Source: Neopestalotiopsis rosae
Taxonomy: Eukaryota > Ascomycota > Sordariomycetes > Amphisphaeriales > Sporocadaceae
NCBI GenBank assembly: GCA_023078685.1
Contig: JALGAS010000007.1
Span: 1,302,001-1,366,000 of the forward strand
DNA: 64,000 nt
Direction: 5' to 3'
The notes beneath the pieces were generated by a model, which was not told where the DNA came from, searched no databases, and saw only the letters and a program-made list of their open reading frames with translations. Shown here piece by piece: positions 23,201 through 34,345 of this stretch. The position numbers were made by a program, and so were the translations under genes. Within the stretch, counting starts at the first letter, position 1. Each line of letters begins with the position of its first letter.

Positions 23201-23646
23201 AAACACGAGAATGCGAGATCTCGGGCAATCTTGGGGTGCCAAATCCCTTGGCCAAAAGACGGGATCAAGCTTATTGATATCATTTTCAACCAATGGATCG
23301 ATGCAACATGGCTCTTTGGATGCAGCCCCCGCCGAAGAATTCGTGGAGACTTTTGAAATCACGCGACGGAGAGAATACCTGTGAATTCCTTTGCGTTTCT
23401 TTGATTTGCCCGATGAAGATGAATCTGGATCGGAACCCGCCTTCGGGACCCCATGACTGGCCCAGGTTCTGAATGGATGGCCTTGCAACCCATGAACGAT
23501 CACGATGCTACTTTCGTCAGATTGGGTAATTCGGTATAAATGGTGGAGACTTGATCTATGTAGCATGAGACATACTCAAGAAGCGGATCACCTTCATCTG
23601 GCGCATAGACAATGGATATGCCAGTATCAGAGATCAGGCTGGACAT
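20253..23646 (-). CDS. NLR-like STAND protein: serine esterase plus NACHT ATPase
   Basis: 1089 residues in three exons: 23646-23576, 23507-23039 and 22982-20253. Introns of 68 and 56 bp (donors GTATGT and GTATGA) restore LLDIVIVHGLQGHP and VVKEALAA. Residues 1-310 are an alpha/beta-hydrolase of the kind found at the N-terminus of fungal NLR-like proteins. They carry the oxyanion region VHGLQGHPFRTW (about 28-39), the nucleophile elbow AHSLGG (Ser about 172), MGTPHRGS and the histidine region ANHMDMCRF (His about 310). A NACHT ATPase follows, with P-loop RGKPGAGKS at about 435-443 and Walker B LIIDALDEC at about 536-544. The 500 residues after that show no ankyrin, WD40 or TPR repeats. By analogy it would be a self/non-self or stress sensor whose esterase is released on oligomerisation; ligand and outcome are unknown. 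Confidence 0.88.
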
Positions 23647-24175
23647 CTTGTCGGACCATGAGCACTGTCGTTATGCTCGCTCAGCTTTTGCGCGGCGACT
23701 TGTATGTGGTGGAAGAGGGTTCTGAGAAGTTGAAGAAGCGACATTGGCACTTCCATCTTGCGCCCGACTGTGATGAGAAGAATTGCGGCCATGCACAGCC
23801 CCGTTATATGCACCCTTGGCCACGCAGGAGGGCGAACACATATTCAACAAGCCGAAATGGGCAGATAGGCGTGCTGAATGGCTGTCATTCGCTTCGGCCG
23901 CACACCAGTAACCCCTCACCGTAACCCCGAAACTCGCCTGCTGTAAAGAATCGGCAAATGGTCGTAATCACAATGCAAGTGTGCAGGACAGAAGGAATAT
24001 TGGGGTAATGAAGTAGCTATTAGATACAAACGCTGCCGAGACAGTGTAGATAGCATATAGCACAGCCAAAGAATTGTCTTGTCACCATTCACACGTGCAG
24101 GGAACACACGAACTTGCTAAAATATGTTTGTAGTAAGAGAAAAAGTACATTAAAACGACGGTCAGTCGAATATCC
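23647..24175. other. Intergenic region between two minus-strand genes
   Basis: 529 bases upstream of the NACHT gene and downstream of the rhodopsin-like gene. Open frames across 23671-23924 are short and have no family resemblance. No regulatory site was identified. Confidence 0.5.
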
Positions 24176-25505
24176 TTAATGTTTTACAAAGACATCCCGG
24201 TCACGGGTAGCAGGCCGCGAATCCGGCGTCCTCAGCTCCGAATGCACAGCAATATCGGTACTCTTGTGTATAATGATGGGATCCATCCGCACCGAGTTGG
24301 ACTTTTTCACCTGCACCAGCGGCATCTCATCAACGTCGTAGTCGCCGCCATGCACAGCACCGCCAACCTTTTCCCTCCGCCCCGACTCCAGGTCCGTGCC
24401 GCCGCCGCCGATGCTCGAGAGCTTGCTATGCTGCTGCCGCCACGTGCTGTTGCCGCTGCGCGTCTCGCGGTGGCCAGTGCCCTTGGAGTGGTAGTATGCT
24501 TGCGAGGAGCTGTTGCCGGACCAGCCGGTTCCTCTGATGGTCTGGCCGCGAATGGCGCGGATGAGAGGGCCGAGGGTCGGTAGCGATGCGCATACTAAAA
24601 GAATGAAGCCCTCTGCCATACCGAGTATATCGAGGTAGGCCACGGGGACTGCCGGCTAAGTGTCAATTACTGGATCCCCGACTATGAATGAGGGATGATA
24701 CTTACAAGTTGGATCTGACGGGAGCATTGTAAAGACCTCGCCAAAGATTGCTAGCTTATAGACAGACACCGCCGAAGCCAAAGCACTGAGACCCATGGCA
24801 ACGGAAATGGTCACGCGGTTCTTGAGGTCCAAGTTCAGGCGCATAATGAGGGGAATGGGATAGAGAGCAAAGAAAAAGTCGAGAAAGGCTGAGTAGGCAG
24901 AGGTGAAGTATCCGAGGTTCTTCAAGACGCTGACATCGGCACATGAGCCCTCGATACTGCGGTCCCAGCCATACTCGATAGGAGTACATTGTTTGAACCA
25001 CCAGATTGAGGTGGCCAGAATGCAAGCCTGCGAGGTGATGCACAACCCCCAGAACAAAACGGCCGTCTTATTGCCGTATGTGAGGATGCGCCGGAGGAGG
25101 GCGACAATGGCAAATTTGGGCAGCGAAAAGACCCAAACGGCCACGGAGTTGCTAATCACGTTCCAGTGCAGCGACTCGGTGATCTGCTCGGGCGACAGCG
25201 CTGACATGTGTTTGCCCAGTCCATGGCTCACGGTCACGGTGATGAGCGCGCAGGTGACAAGGAAAAGAATCCAGCAAAAGATAGTAATGAGGTCATCGAG
25301 GCCTACACCGCGTATAATTCCCTTGGAACCATAGGCTAGACGGCAATAGATTCGAAGTGCTATCAAGACTTGTAGACGGACAACCGTCAGTATGATGATC
25401 ATATCGAGAGAACTTCAAGGTGCACATACTTGTGAGAAGAATAAACATTGACCAGTTGGTGTAGACCGCAATGGGGCCATAGTCGTCTTTGGTTTCCCAG
25501 TCCAT
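24176..25505 (-). CDS. Seven-helix fungal rhodopsin-domain membrane protein (PTH11-like)
   Basis: 403 residues in three exons: 25505-25430, 25368-24706 and 24648-24176. Introns of 61 and 57 bp both split codons cleanly, giving TILIALRIY and DPTFPVAYLD. The protein starts outside the membrane with MDWETKDDYG. Seven hydrophobic segments are visible, starting at SMFILLTI, followed by the loop ALRIYCRLAYG with its conserved Arg-x-Tyr/Cys. Extracellular-loop cysteines are present (FKQCTPIEYGWD, GSCADV). This is the layout of the fungal rhodopsin/PTH11-like integral membrane family, without a CFEM domain. The C-terminal tail of about 130 residues is cytosolic, with Gly/Ser and basic patches. A sensor role is inferred; ligand and G-protein coupling are unknown. 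Confidence 0.87.
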
Positions 25506-27385
25506 GATCAAAAAGAGTGTAGTATCAAATCCCTTGAAAGAATTCAAGTGATCTTCTCGGGTCAGCGCACGGGTCAAATTCTGGGGGGAGATCTACGATC
25601 TTTGTATATGCAGTCCGCCAGAGCAGAGTCTAGATTACGACCGCATGATTGGGTCATTCCCAGCTGAATGGCAACGATCCAAACGATTGTTGAAAGATCG
25701 AGGACTGGCTCCCAAAGGGATAAGATATGATAGAAAGCAATCAGAAAAGATGACAGGTACCCCGGTCCCTGTCACCTGCAATACAACAATCGGATGCAGG
25801 ACGAGAAGTCGGAAGCGTTGACCGGCTGCAAATCCTATTGACCAATTGCTTCCAATCTTCAACGCTCTGATATGTTCACGAGGAGGAGATTGACAGGGGA
25901 AAAAGCAAGCTGAAGGGGCTTCCTAGCTCTTAAAGTGATAGGCCGTATGATATAGTAGCGTTTGTAAACCGTTGGCTTGACCGTTGACCTTTTTCTTTTC
26001 TTTGTTTTTGATCATGTGTTGGTCAAGGGCTCAAGCATTCTGCAAGGGAAAAACTGCAGCTTCAATGTCAATCAAACGAAGAGGAACTGATTGCCGTTTG
26101 TCTTTCATTCTCAGGCTCTCAATTCGTTATTCCTGCAGAAATCTGTACAGTATCAGTTGAAATTGACTATACAATTGAATCAATGACATGCGGCGAATTG
26201 CCGCTGAGTCGAGACCGCGAACCCATGAGCCCTAGGGAAATTGAAGTATATGCTCGGAAGACCATGCCATAAGCTACGGTAATGTAGCAGCCGTAGTGGG
26301 TTTCTGTCCCCTGTGTTTGTGTGCTATACTATGCACTCCTCACCCCACGCTTACCGGAGATAGTAGTGCTCGGCATAGATGCCAGTTTATCGGACAGGGG
26401 CAAACCCGGTTTGTCAATGTGATGGCTGAGTGCTCCACTTCCACATCCGGTTTGTCACAGTCCGAGTGCAGTCAGTGCTCCAAAAGTGGCTTTGGAGCGA
26501 TGCTTTGGGCACAAAGTGTGCCTCAAAGATCGATCACTTCATTTTCGTACCTGAGGCCCGAAATCCACAAGGCGGCATATGCACAATCACCTTGTTCGCG
26601 ATATTGGTGATCACCTGCATATCTCACATTGAAAGGTTTGTTCCTAGAAATCGCAATTAGTATCGCATCATCAAAGTGGACATTGTATCAATGGAATGGC
26701 CAGAGGGACGTTACAGAACAAACGCTTCGATCGCAAGATTCAAGGGTTGGAGGCTGTCTTTATCGATCAGTCAAATAATCCTTACCGAAAGCTTACCTCG
26801 GTTGATAAGCAATTTCCTCATACGATACCGAAAGCTTTTTGGCGGCAGTTGTTGAAACGGCGGAGGCTGTCCAAGCCATCGCAATTGAATGAGTAAAGCA
26901 AGGTTCAAAGACTAGACGTTCAGAATTCAAGGTTGATGGTTTGCCTCAACCTCGTAATCGCCCTTAAGCCAATCGGTAATTAGTTCGAGTGCTCGAGCTT
27001 CAGCACTTCCACGTGCCAGGGTGCCACGCATTAGTCGTGCTTCACATGGCGACATCGTTCAAGAGCGAGGTCCGTGTACAGATTAGATGTGAATATGTAA
27101 TCGGTGTTTCATTGCAGTCGGCAGATGAGCTTCAAGCCTACAGGAACTGATGAGCCAACATATTGCCTCCTAATGGTACACGTACAGTACACGTTAATCT
27201 AGCAGTATACTTGCGTCTCAAACACGCCCAAATCTGATTGATTCGGCCCCAAAAAATAAATCTGCGTCAGGTACGATAAGATTCCAAAGTTGATAAACCT
27301 GCAGCACAGATGTTTTGACATCGGCCGGCATTCTTGCTGATGAACAACTCTCCTCTTCCACAACTTGGCTGTTATTGAAGCGTGT
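25506..27385. other. Long intergenic stretch
   Basis: 1.9 kb without a supportable gene. It carries the promoter of the rhodopsin-like gene on its left side. Open frames at 25635-25862, 26296-26610 and 26696-26896 have no family resemblance, signal peptide or splice structure. No transposon ends were seen. Confidence 0.5.
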
Positions 27386-28042
27386 CTAGGGCTTCCAGAG
27401 CTGTGTGCTGCGCATGGATCGACGAACCTTTCGACCGCGGCCGCTGTGCGAGACAGATGAATGCTTTGTGGTGGCTCCGCACTGGACTGATCGAATAGCA
27501 GAGCTGTTACCATATGGGCATGTCATACCTAGGGAGGTCTCGTATCGTATGGCTTCAGCTGCGGCAAGAATCAGTATACTTATTTCACTAGCATGTCTGC
27601 TGAGTGTATACGTACCAGTCTGAAAGTGTGTGTTGACGACAACATCGGGCGCACCGCTGGAGCAGATGCATGACACGATGCCATAGTTCTCGGTGTCATT
27701 CTTGACGGTGCCAAGAGTACAGTCACGACAGGTACTGTTGAAGTTGCCGTTGCTGATATCGACACATTAGTCTAGGACACTGAAATCGATCAAGACGATG
27801 ATGGGGGAAAACAAATGTTGGGCCACACACGTCAGACCTGCTGGAACAATGGTGCCATAAGAGTTGGCAAAGCATGGGACAATGTTGAGCTGTTCGCATT
27901 GGCCACCGCAAGAAGCCTGGATGACAATACCCTGAGTGCCAACAGTCTGCAAGTCTAGAAGACTGCAAAACTCGAGATAGGGGCTTGCCAGCGCTGCAGT
28001 GGAGGCGAGCAGGGCGAAGGCGATCTTGGTGAACATCTTCAT
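27386..28042 (-). CDS. Small secreted cysteine-rich protein, cyanovirin-N-like
   Basis: Start MKMFTKIAFALLASTAALA is a clean signal peptide. Exon 1 is 28042-27831. A 78-bp intron (GTGTGT...TCAG) joins PAGLT to NGNFNSTCRDCTL in exon 2 from 27752. The mature part has paired motifs reminiscent of the two CVNH repeats: IVIQASCGGQC with FANSYGTIV, then GNFNSTCRDCTL with GIVSCICSSG. CVNH proteins are small carbohydrate-binding lectins; the assignment here rests on pattern only. A second candidate intron, 27615-27559 (57 bp, GTACGT...GCAG), is in frame. Splicing gives 173 residues and retention gives 192. The last 50 residues are basic and less domain-like, so the 3' end is uncertain. Confidence 0.65.
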
Positions 28043-28494
28043 CTTGATTGGTGAACGTGAATAGAGGATTGGACCAAAAATCAAGAAATTGAGGAACGCG
28101 AAAACGTTGAAGGTCTGCAGTGACTGACGAGGCTCTTGATCGTGCGAAAGCGTGACAAAACGAGTCAGTGAAGAGATGGACGTTGCTGAAAAGGATTGGG
28201 AGTCAAGTATGAGCTGTACCTCCGGGAGAAGGGAAAGACTCGGGGGTTCTGTTACCGTGCTGATACTGCAGGAAAGCACGAGTTGATGACTCTGCAGCTC
28301 TTGCATATGTTGTCAGGTTGCATATATGAAGGCAGGAAGGAACTTGAATTTCAAAACTGGTACGTACACACAACACTCGCGCCTTCTTCAAACAGCTATT
28401 CGAGGATCTGTTTGACAGCGCTATCGATTTCTGCTGACCAAGTGAAAGATATTGGACCCACCCGTATTCTCGTTTTATAGTAGGTCAGCTTAAC
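28043..28494. other. Intergenic region upstream of the secreted-protein gene
   Basis: 452 bases between two minus-strand genes, serving as promoter of the secreted protein and 3' side of the oxidase gene. No further feature was recognised. Confidence 0.5.
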
Positions 28495-29687
28495 CTAGAG
28501 TTTCGCTGCAACCTTTGATGATTGTAAGTCCTCTTTGAGCAAGTTTATGACCCCTTCGGCGACTCCCCAGCTCAGCTCATACCCTCGGCCACCGAGCCCA
28601 TAAGCATGAATGATGCTCTTTCCACCTTGTGTCCTCTGCGTCTCCAAGCGCATACCGCCTTTCCGCGTCGGCCTCCTTCCCACGATATCTTTGATCACAG
28701 TGAATTTTCCGTCTTTGCCGAGAATTGTTGGGTATGTCGCGGCAAACTTTTCGAGAAGCGACTTCCTTACTTCCAACGATGGCTGAGAATCCCAATTGTC
28801 GGGTTCTTTCGTTCCACCGACAATTGTGCCTCCATCAAAGTTTCGAGGCACTGAGAATGTCCAGGAGCCATCGGCATTCTGTCGAGTTACGGTGGCAGGA
28901 CAATAGTTGGCCACCAGGCAAGTCTGGCCTGTAATTGACGAAGGTTTCAGTATTCTTGTTCATGACATCACGAATTATCATTGAATGGTTGTCAACTCAC
29001 CGCGTGTAATAAAGACGTTTTCATCTTGAAAGCCGTTGCCCGAGCAGTTGACTACAACATCAACACGGCCGAGTTCTTTCCACGAGAACAACTCGGCCGG
29101 GTCTCGCAGTTCGCGTTTGAGTACCCTGCCGCCCCGAATCGACACTTTCCTCAGCAGGAAACTGCAATACACCATTGGATTCACACACCAAGTGTCGTAT
29201 GTAAATCCAATCTTGACTCTCGAATCTGGAAATTCCTCTGGTTTGAGGAAACGGAACCCTGACAGTCCAAGACTACTTGCCTTGGCCTCTGTAAGACTCG
29301 TGTATACTGGGCCTGGCGCCTCGAGGTACTCAATACCGGGCATTGGTGTGATACCAGCATCTGGCTGGGTCTTTTGCAGCTTCATCATGCGATCGTAAGT
29401 GATTAATGCCATTTGGTGTTCCTTCTCCTCCGATGGATTGGTAGGCGGGACCCAACGATTATGTGCACCTCCCCAGGGAGAGGTATAATTGATCTGTAAT
29501 TGTCCATCGATAGTCTCAAAGGGAGCCGGAAAGTCACGGGCTACAACAGTCACTTGGTGGCCTTCTTCCAGCAAACGCACAGCGGCGCTGAGGCCGATTA
29601 CTCCAGCACTGCAATATCATTAGCTGACAGTGAGACCCGGCGAGAAGAGTTCAGCAATTCTTACCCGAGAACAACAGCGTGCACCAT
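28495..29687 (-). CDS. D-amino-acid-oxidase-type FAD enzyme with peroxisomal signal
   Basis: 354 residues in three exons: 29687-29665, 29608-29001 and 28928-28495. Introns of 56 and 72 bp rebuild VHAVVLGAGVIGLSAAVRLLEEG, the FAD-binding Rossmann motif, and ITRGQTCLVAN. The C-terminal part contains IVGRRPTRKGG and YGLGGRGYELSWG, the signature region of D-amino-acid oxidases, with the conserved arginine that binds the substrate carboxylate. The last three residues, AKL, match a type-1 peroxisomal targeting signal. The expected reaction is oxidation of D-amino acids to 2-oxo acids with release of ammonia and peroxide inside peroxisomes. D-aspartate-oxidase-like specificity cannot be excluded. 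Confidence 0.9.
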
Positions 29688-32171
29688 TTTCAATGTTTGG
29701 TTGGCGGGAACTTGAAAGACCTGTACTCTATCTCATCCCATGCGATGACGACCATTTGTATATGCTAAGGCTATAGAAAGGCACCAAGTTTCGCGATGCC
29801 ACAAGAGCGCCGGCCATCGGAGAAAAGTGGAGATCGGACATCCGATCTACTCGTTAACGGAACTTGGCTTAGCATAGTCAATGACCAATTGTTCTCGACG
29901 CAGGTGCCGTACACCTGTAATCTCGAGCCAAGTCCTTTACTCTTCCGATACATCGCATGACGCAGAGTTGATCGTACGAATTCTATTGATATGGACAGCA
30001 AGCCATTACCAAAAGCGACAGGTTGTATACAAGATTGGTCGGCTTCCATCATGGCTTGATCGGCTTGTCGTAGCTTATCCGATCCCACTTGATCGAGATA
30101 GTTTGAGTGCTTCAAGTTCATCTCTATCTAAGTAACAGGTCACTTGAGTAATCTATGAGCAGTATGTGCAATCCTTCCACCGATTGCAATGACTCTTCTT
30201 GGCTTCGCATTCGGACGGCTAGGTATTCTGTCAGATGCAATCCGGTCAGACCATATGGTGGGGCTCCAGCCACGGTATGATCTATCGATAGTGGCTTCGT
30301 CTCATAGTGCTTCATACAACTCGCACACTGCTCCCAACGTTCTACTAGGCAGCGCTTAACTTATCTGTGCTTGGGGATCACTGCCAACAATGAATTTGTC
30401 CAGCCTCGTCCATTTCTGAATTATTTCTCGAGTATGAACATATTTTGGCTCATAGTTGTACATCTTGACGTGGTCATTCGTGATAGTAAGGCACATTTCA
30501 TTCGACAATATCCAAAAGTCGACAGAACGCGGTGTGCATGCATGGCCCTCGAGGCCTAAGCGCTGCCCTTGTCACTTTGTCGCGGGGAAGAATCTTGGCG
30601 TGGCTGGATCAAACATTATGGCCAGGGTGGATTTTGCGATTATATGGTCATGTTATGGCATGAGCGCTTAGGTGTGAGAGCTGATCTGTCGCCATTTCTT
30701 GGACGCGCAATACTTGTTTGAACAGGTTCAGAGATGATAAGTATTGAAGAGGCTGGACTAAGGGAACAGATAAACCATACGAAGTACATCATAAAGAATT
30801 ATCAAGAATCCGCCATATGATAAAGTTTCTGTCAAACGAGTGGTATCGTGGGTATTCATATACTGGATATCAGATAAGTGTGATAATGACTGCTAAACTG
30901 GAGCATCCCCGCCCACTGCAGATCGGTAAATCTGCCGAATTATACTCTGTAGAAGAGTTGTAGAATTCCACAATACAATTGCCATTTTCTCCAGTCAACC
31001 ACGCGACCTTCAAGCTTAATCTCCTAGAGTAGGTAACGAAAATTAAAGACAAGCTTTGCAAACTTTCAGTCTATCGAAAGATCGACGAAAAGGCAAACGC
31101 AAACGGCGTCGAGAAGAGCCGTTGTCACTGGTACACCCCCAGCTCGCCCAGTGGCACCAACATGTCCATTGCCGCCGGGAGCGTCGCCAACGGACAGGGG
31201 TCCGCTAAACCCGCCGACCAACCGCTGGGCAGCCCTGAGGAGGGGTCCCTGATAAACGATCGAATCAGCGGTAGCGTCACAGCGCTTCTACGCGCCCGTC
31301 CTTTTGCCCACCACCCACCATCCACCCATCCCAAGCAACATCGACTTTTCGTACATTAGGGAAGAGAAAGAGAGGCACAGGGGAATGAAATGGCTCTATT
31401 CTCGTTCGCGTCCGACGAATAAGAACTCCGCAAGCCGTCTTATTGCCCTTGAGCTGACCTGTCAGAAGAGAGAAAGTTCCTCGTGCAGCTTGCGTGATGC
31501 AGGCGGTTGAAAGCACGACAACCCCAGCACCCAACCTGGAAGTCTTTTTCTCTTTCCCCCCTCCCTCCCACCAACCACAGGTCGCCGCTGAGCGCGCTGA
31601 CAACCCTGGTTGGTCTGATTTTTTCCTTCTTCCGTACAGATCATGTCCGCCCAAATGCCATGGTACAACAAGATGCGACCACTCAGCGCGCGCGAGACGC
31701 AAAGAGAAGATGCAGCTCGGCGGACCTGGGGCTAGGAGATATCGCTGCCCGGCGTCTGCGTGTATGAATGAATGTGGGCTAAAAGGTAAGGTTATATTTT
31801 GGAGTCGGAATGTGGGTTTGTATGTATACCTATACATTTCCCTTTTTGCTCGCTCGCGCCCCCAGTTGCTTCGAGAAAAAACGGGTGAGGTCTCTTCTGT
31901 TCTCGACTTTTTCTGCTTTCTGCTCTCGGTCGAGTAAAGCTATTTCTGGCTTTTCGCCTCGAAGGATCTGTGATTCCTGCCGCCGTCTAGTGATACCCGT
32001 TGTTTTAATTACGAGAACATGCTTTGGTAGAAATTCGATCGACCAAAACCAAGCATCGTCGCCTTTTGGAACCAGACAGGATCTGGACATCTTTTGGTTG
32101 GGAAACGACTCAATACGATATCCGATACATAGCTATATTGGTTTTTGCGGTATCGATTTCCTATCGCCATC
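29688..32171. other. Long divergent intergenic region
   Basis: 2.5 kb between the oxidase gene (minus) and the conserved gene at 32172 (plus). The left 1.4 kb is AT-rich and featureless. From about 31090 onward it is richer in C and T with pyrimidine runs, as expected for a long 5' leader/promoter of the 32172 gene. Open frames on both strands at 31277-31937 overlap each other and have no family resemblance. Confidence 0.5.
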
Positions 32172-33944
32172 ATGTCTCCAGTCGCTGGACCCTCGGGAGG
32201 GTCTTTTTCTCTATTCCCCAATACGAATACCTCGAAGCCGCCGTCCAGGAAGACGACGCCGAGACCACGGGCTGCGTCGCCGCAAGGCCCAGAACGAGAA
32301 AACCATTCCTTTGAGATGACGCCCCCCCGGAATGGTAGACGTACTCCGGAAGATCTGTCACAGTTCGTGATAGATGGCTCTCCTTCGCAGTACCCCGTCC
32401 AGTTCAATCAGCAGTATGTCGAGCAGGCCGCGGCACAGCCCTTTGACCCGGCTGAGGCACCAATACGGACCGATACTGCTTTCTCGGGAGCCACTACCCT
32501 GGTCCGCGGCAACAGCACTCGTTCCAGGAGTTCAATTGCAAAGAGACCATTTGAAGATGAAGCAGAATCATCCGCACCACAGGAGCCATCTGGCTTCCGG
32601 TCCATCTTTCCTCAGTACGACCATTCGTTACCGTTTGATCGCCAGGAGTATTTCCCGACACAAACAAGTCCGAGCCATATACCACGACAAGTCATCAGTC
32701 GGCAATCACATGTACCAGGGGGAACAGATAGTCGAAGTCCACCTATACGAAGTCCCGTCAGAAGCCCACTGAGTGCCGGCTCCGCACAGAGATGGCCTCC
32801 GCGGCACCAAGATCCGCCAGTCATTCCGCCAGTTAGCACCACAGAGGATCTGCGAGATTACTGGAAAGCTGCCAATGGCTGGAAAGCAACTCAAACAGAC
32901 GGAAGGACCTACTGCATGAAATTGGAGCCCGAAAAGGACACGCCAATCTATTACCTCTCTTCAGCAACGCAACCATTCTACCATATGCGGATTGTCCCTA
33001 CTTCCGTCTCGGCTTACATCACATTGAGCCGACATGACCCCAATAAGACTTTCAAAGACAGGGACCCCATGGCGGATTCAAGGCCTCAAGGCATCCTGGC
33101 TGCTCTCAGAGAATCAGAAAAGTCAAAGACATGGCACGAGGCCATTACGACAACTCTCGAAGAGGAATCAAGAAGATTACCTCCAGAGGATGGATTGGTT
33201 GCTCTGCTCTATCCCTGCGCAGCGACAAAAATGGCCTTGGATAAACCTGGCGATATACAGGCCGTCATGACTGCCGAGAGGGAATGCGCTCGCCTGGTAT
33301 GGGACGAGGACAGCCAAAATTACTTCCTGGTACATCCAGCGCTCGCCACGCCGTTCTGCATCACTGTCGAGCGCAACCAGGCCTGGAGTCGAACCGAGTA
33401 CACAATCGAGCACATTGAGTCGCCACAGCACTTAGCCAAACTGACCCGTGACGGCACTGGCGAAGGCTGGATGGAGCTGGACACTCTCATCGCCGGCCGG
33501 ATTGAGGCGCACTATATTCTCGATGTGGCGGTCACCGCTCTTCTTATTGTTGCCAACCAAGATGAGAAGAACCACAAGATCGAGACATTCGAGCCACCAC
33601 CAATGATGCTACCACCGCCGCCGGCGCACCTCCGCGAGTCCGGAAGGGAGAGCCGGACCAGTCTGGCCTCCAGGCTCACTGGCGGCAAAGACGGCAAGAA
33701 GCAGAAGAACAAGAAGCGTGGCAAGCTCGAAGAGATTGAACTCGATCTCGAGAGCCAGACGAGTAGTCTGGGCAAGCAACTCGATGTCAAGGACAAGGAC
33801 AAGCTGCCTAGCACCACGCGGACAGTAATCAAGCTCATCAGCTTCGCCTTCAAGTGCCTTATCTGGGCACTGACGCTGGCTTTCAAGGCATTAGTTGCTG
33901 TCGTGGCGGGCTTGAGCAAGTGTTTGACTAGCGAGAAATTATAA
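32172..33944 (+). CDS. Conserved fungal protein with C-terminal hydrophobic segment, unknown function
   Basis: 590 residues, no intron. The first 220 residues are disordered and rich in Pro/Ser/Arg, with repeated S-P motifs suited to phosphorylation (RSPPIRSPVRSPLS). The globular middle, from EDLRDYWKAANGWKATQ to about residue 460, has a regular alpha/beta composition with conserved-looking aromatic residues. A proline run (MMLPPPPAH) and a Lys-rich stretch follow. A hydrophobic segment (LISFAFKCLIWALTLAFKALVAVVAG) near the C-terminus could anchor it to a membrane. I do not recognise a catalytic motif. ATG 32172 was preferred over in-frame upstream codons because it is the first ATG and gives a clean start, MSPVAGPSGG. 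Confidence 0.8.
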   Translation: MSPVAGPSGGSFSLFPNTNTSKPPSRKTTPRPRAASPQGPERENHSFEMTPPRNGRRTPEDLSQFVIDGSPSQYPVQFNQQYVEQAAAQPFDPAEAPIRTDTAFSGATTLVRGNSTRSRSSIAKRPFEDEAESSAPQEPSGFRSIFPQYDHSLPFDRQEYFPTQTSPSHIPRQVISRQSHVPGGTDSRSPPIRSPVRSPLSAGSAQRWPPRHQDPPVIPPVSTTEDLRDYWKAANGWKATQTDGRTYCMKLEPEKDTPIYYLSSATQPFYHMRIVPTSVSAYITLSRHDPNKTFKDRDPMADSRPQGILAALRESEKSKTWHEAITTTLEEESRRLPPEDGLVALLYPCAATKMALDKPGDIQAVMTAERECARLVWDEDSQNYFLVHPALATPFCITVERNQAWSRTEYTIEHIESPQHLAKLTRDGTGEGWMELDTLIAGRIEAHYILDVAVTALLIVANQDEKNHKIETFEPPPMMLPPPPAHLRESGRESRTSLASRLTGGKDGKKQKNKKRGKLEEIELDLESQTSSLGKQLDVKDKDKLPSTTRTVIKLISFAFKCLIWALTLAFKALVAVVAGLSKCLTSEKL

Positions 33945-34345
33945 GCATTAAAGGGTAATGAGGTAATGATCTTTGGACAAGGACTAAAGCAAAGGCGGGA
34001 TGACGGATTTCGGACTAGAAGGCATCTCGGCGTAGATGAGGATTTAATCGCCTCAATGGGCGAACACACACATTTCTGTAGTTTTCCGTACATAAATCTT
34101 CATTTTCGTCATTGGGCTCATCGCCTGATGATGATGTCTTCCTAGTCATCTAGCATACTCGGCCTCAATAATGGTCTGAGTTGTAAAATTTCAAATTTCA
34201 AATATATTCCAAGGGTATCTCAAAAGCGTTGTAGTCGATGATCACGCAAAGATCGAATTTGCCATTTGCACAAGGAGAGCATTTTCCGTGGGCCACTCCC
34301 AACTTTGTCGTGACTAGTCGTGTGAATGATTCTTTGTGTGTTCTT
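33945..34345. other. Convergent intergenic region
   Basis: 401 bases between two converging genes, holding their 3' UTRs. AT-rich runs near 34185-34210 may include polyadenylation signals. No gene was seen. Confidence 0.5.
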
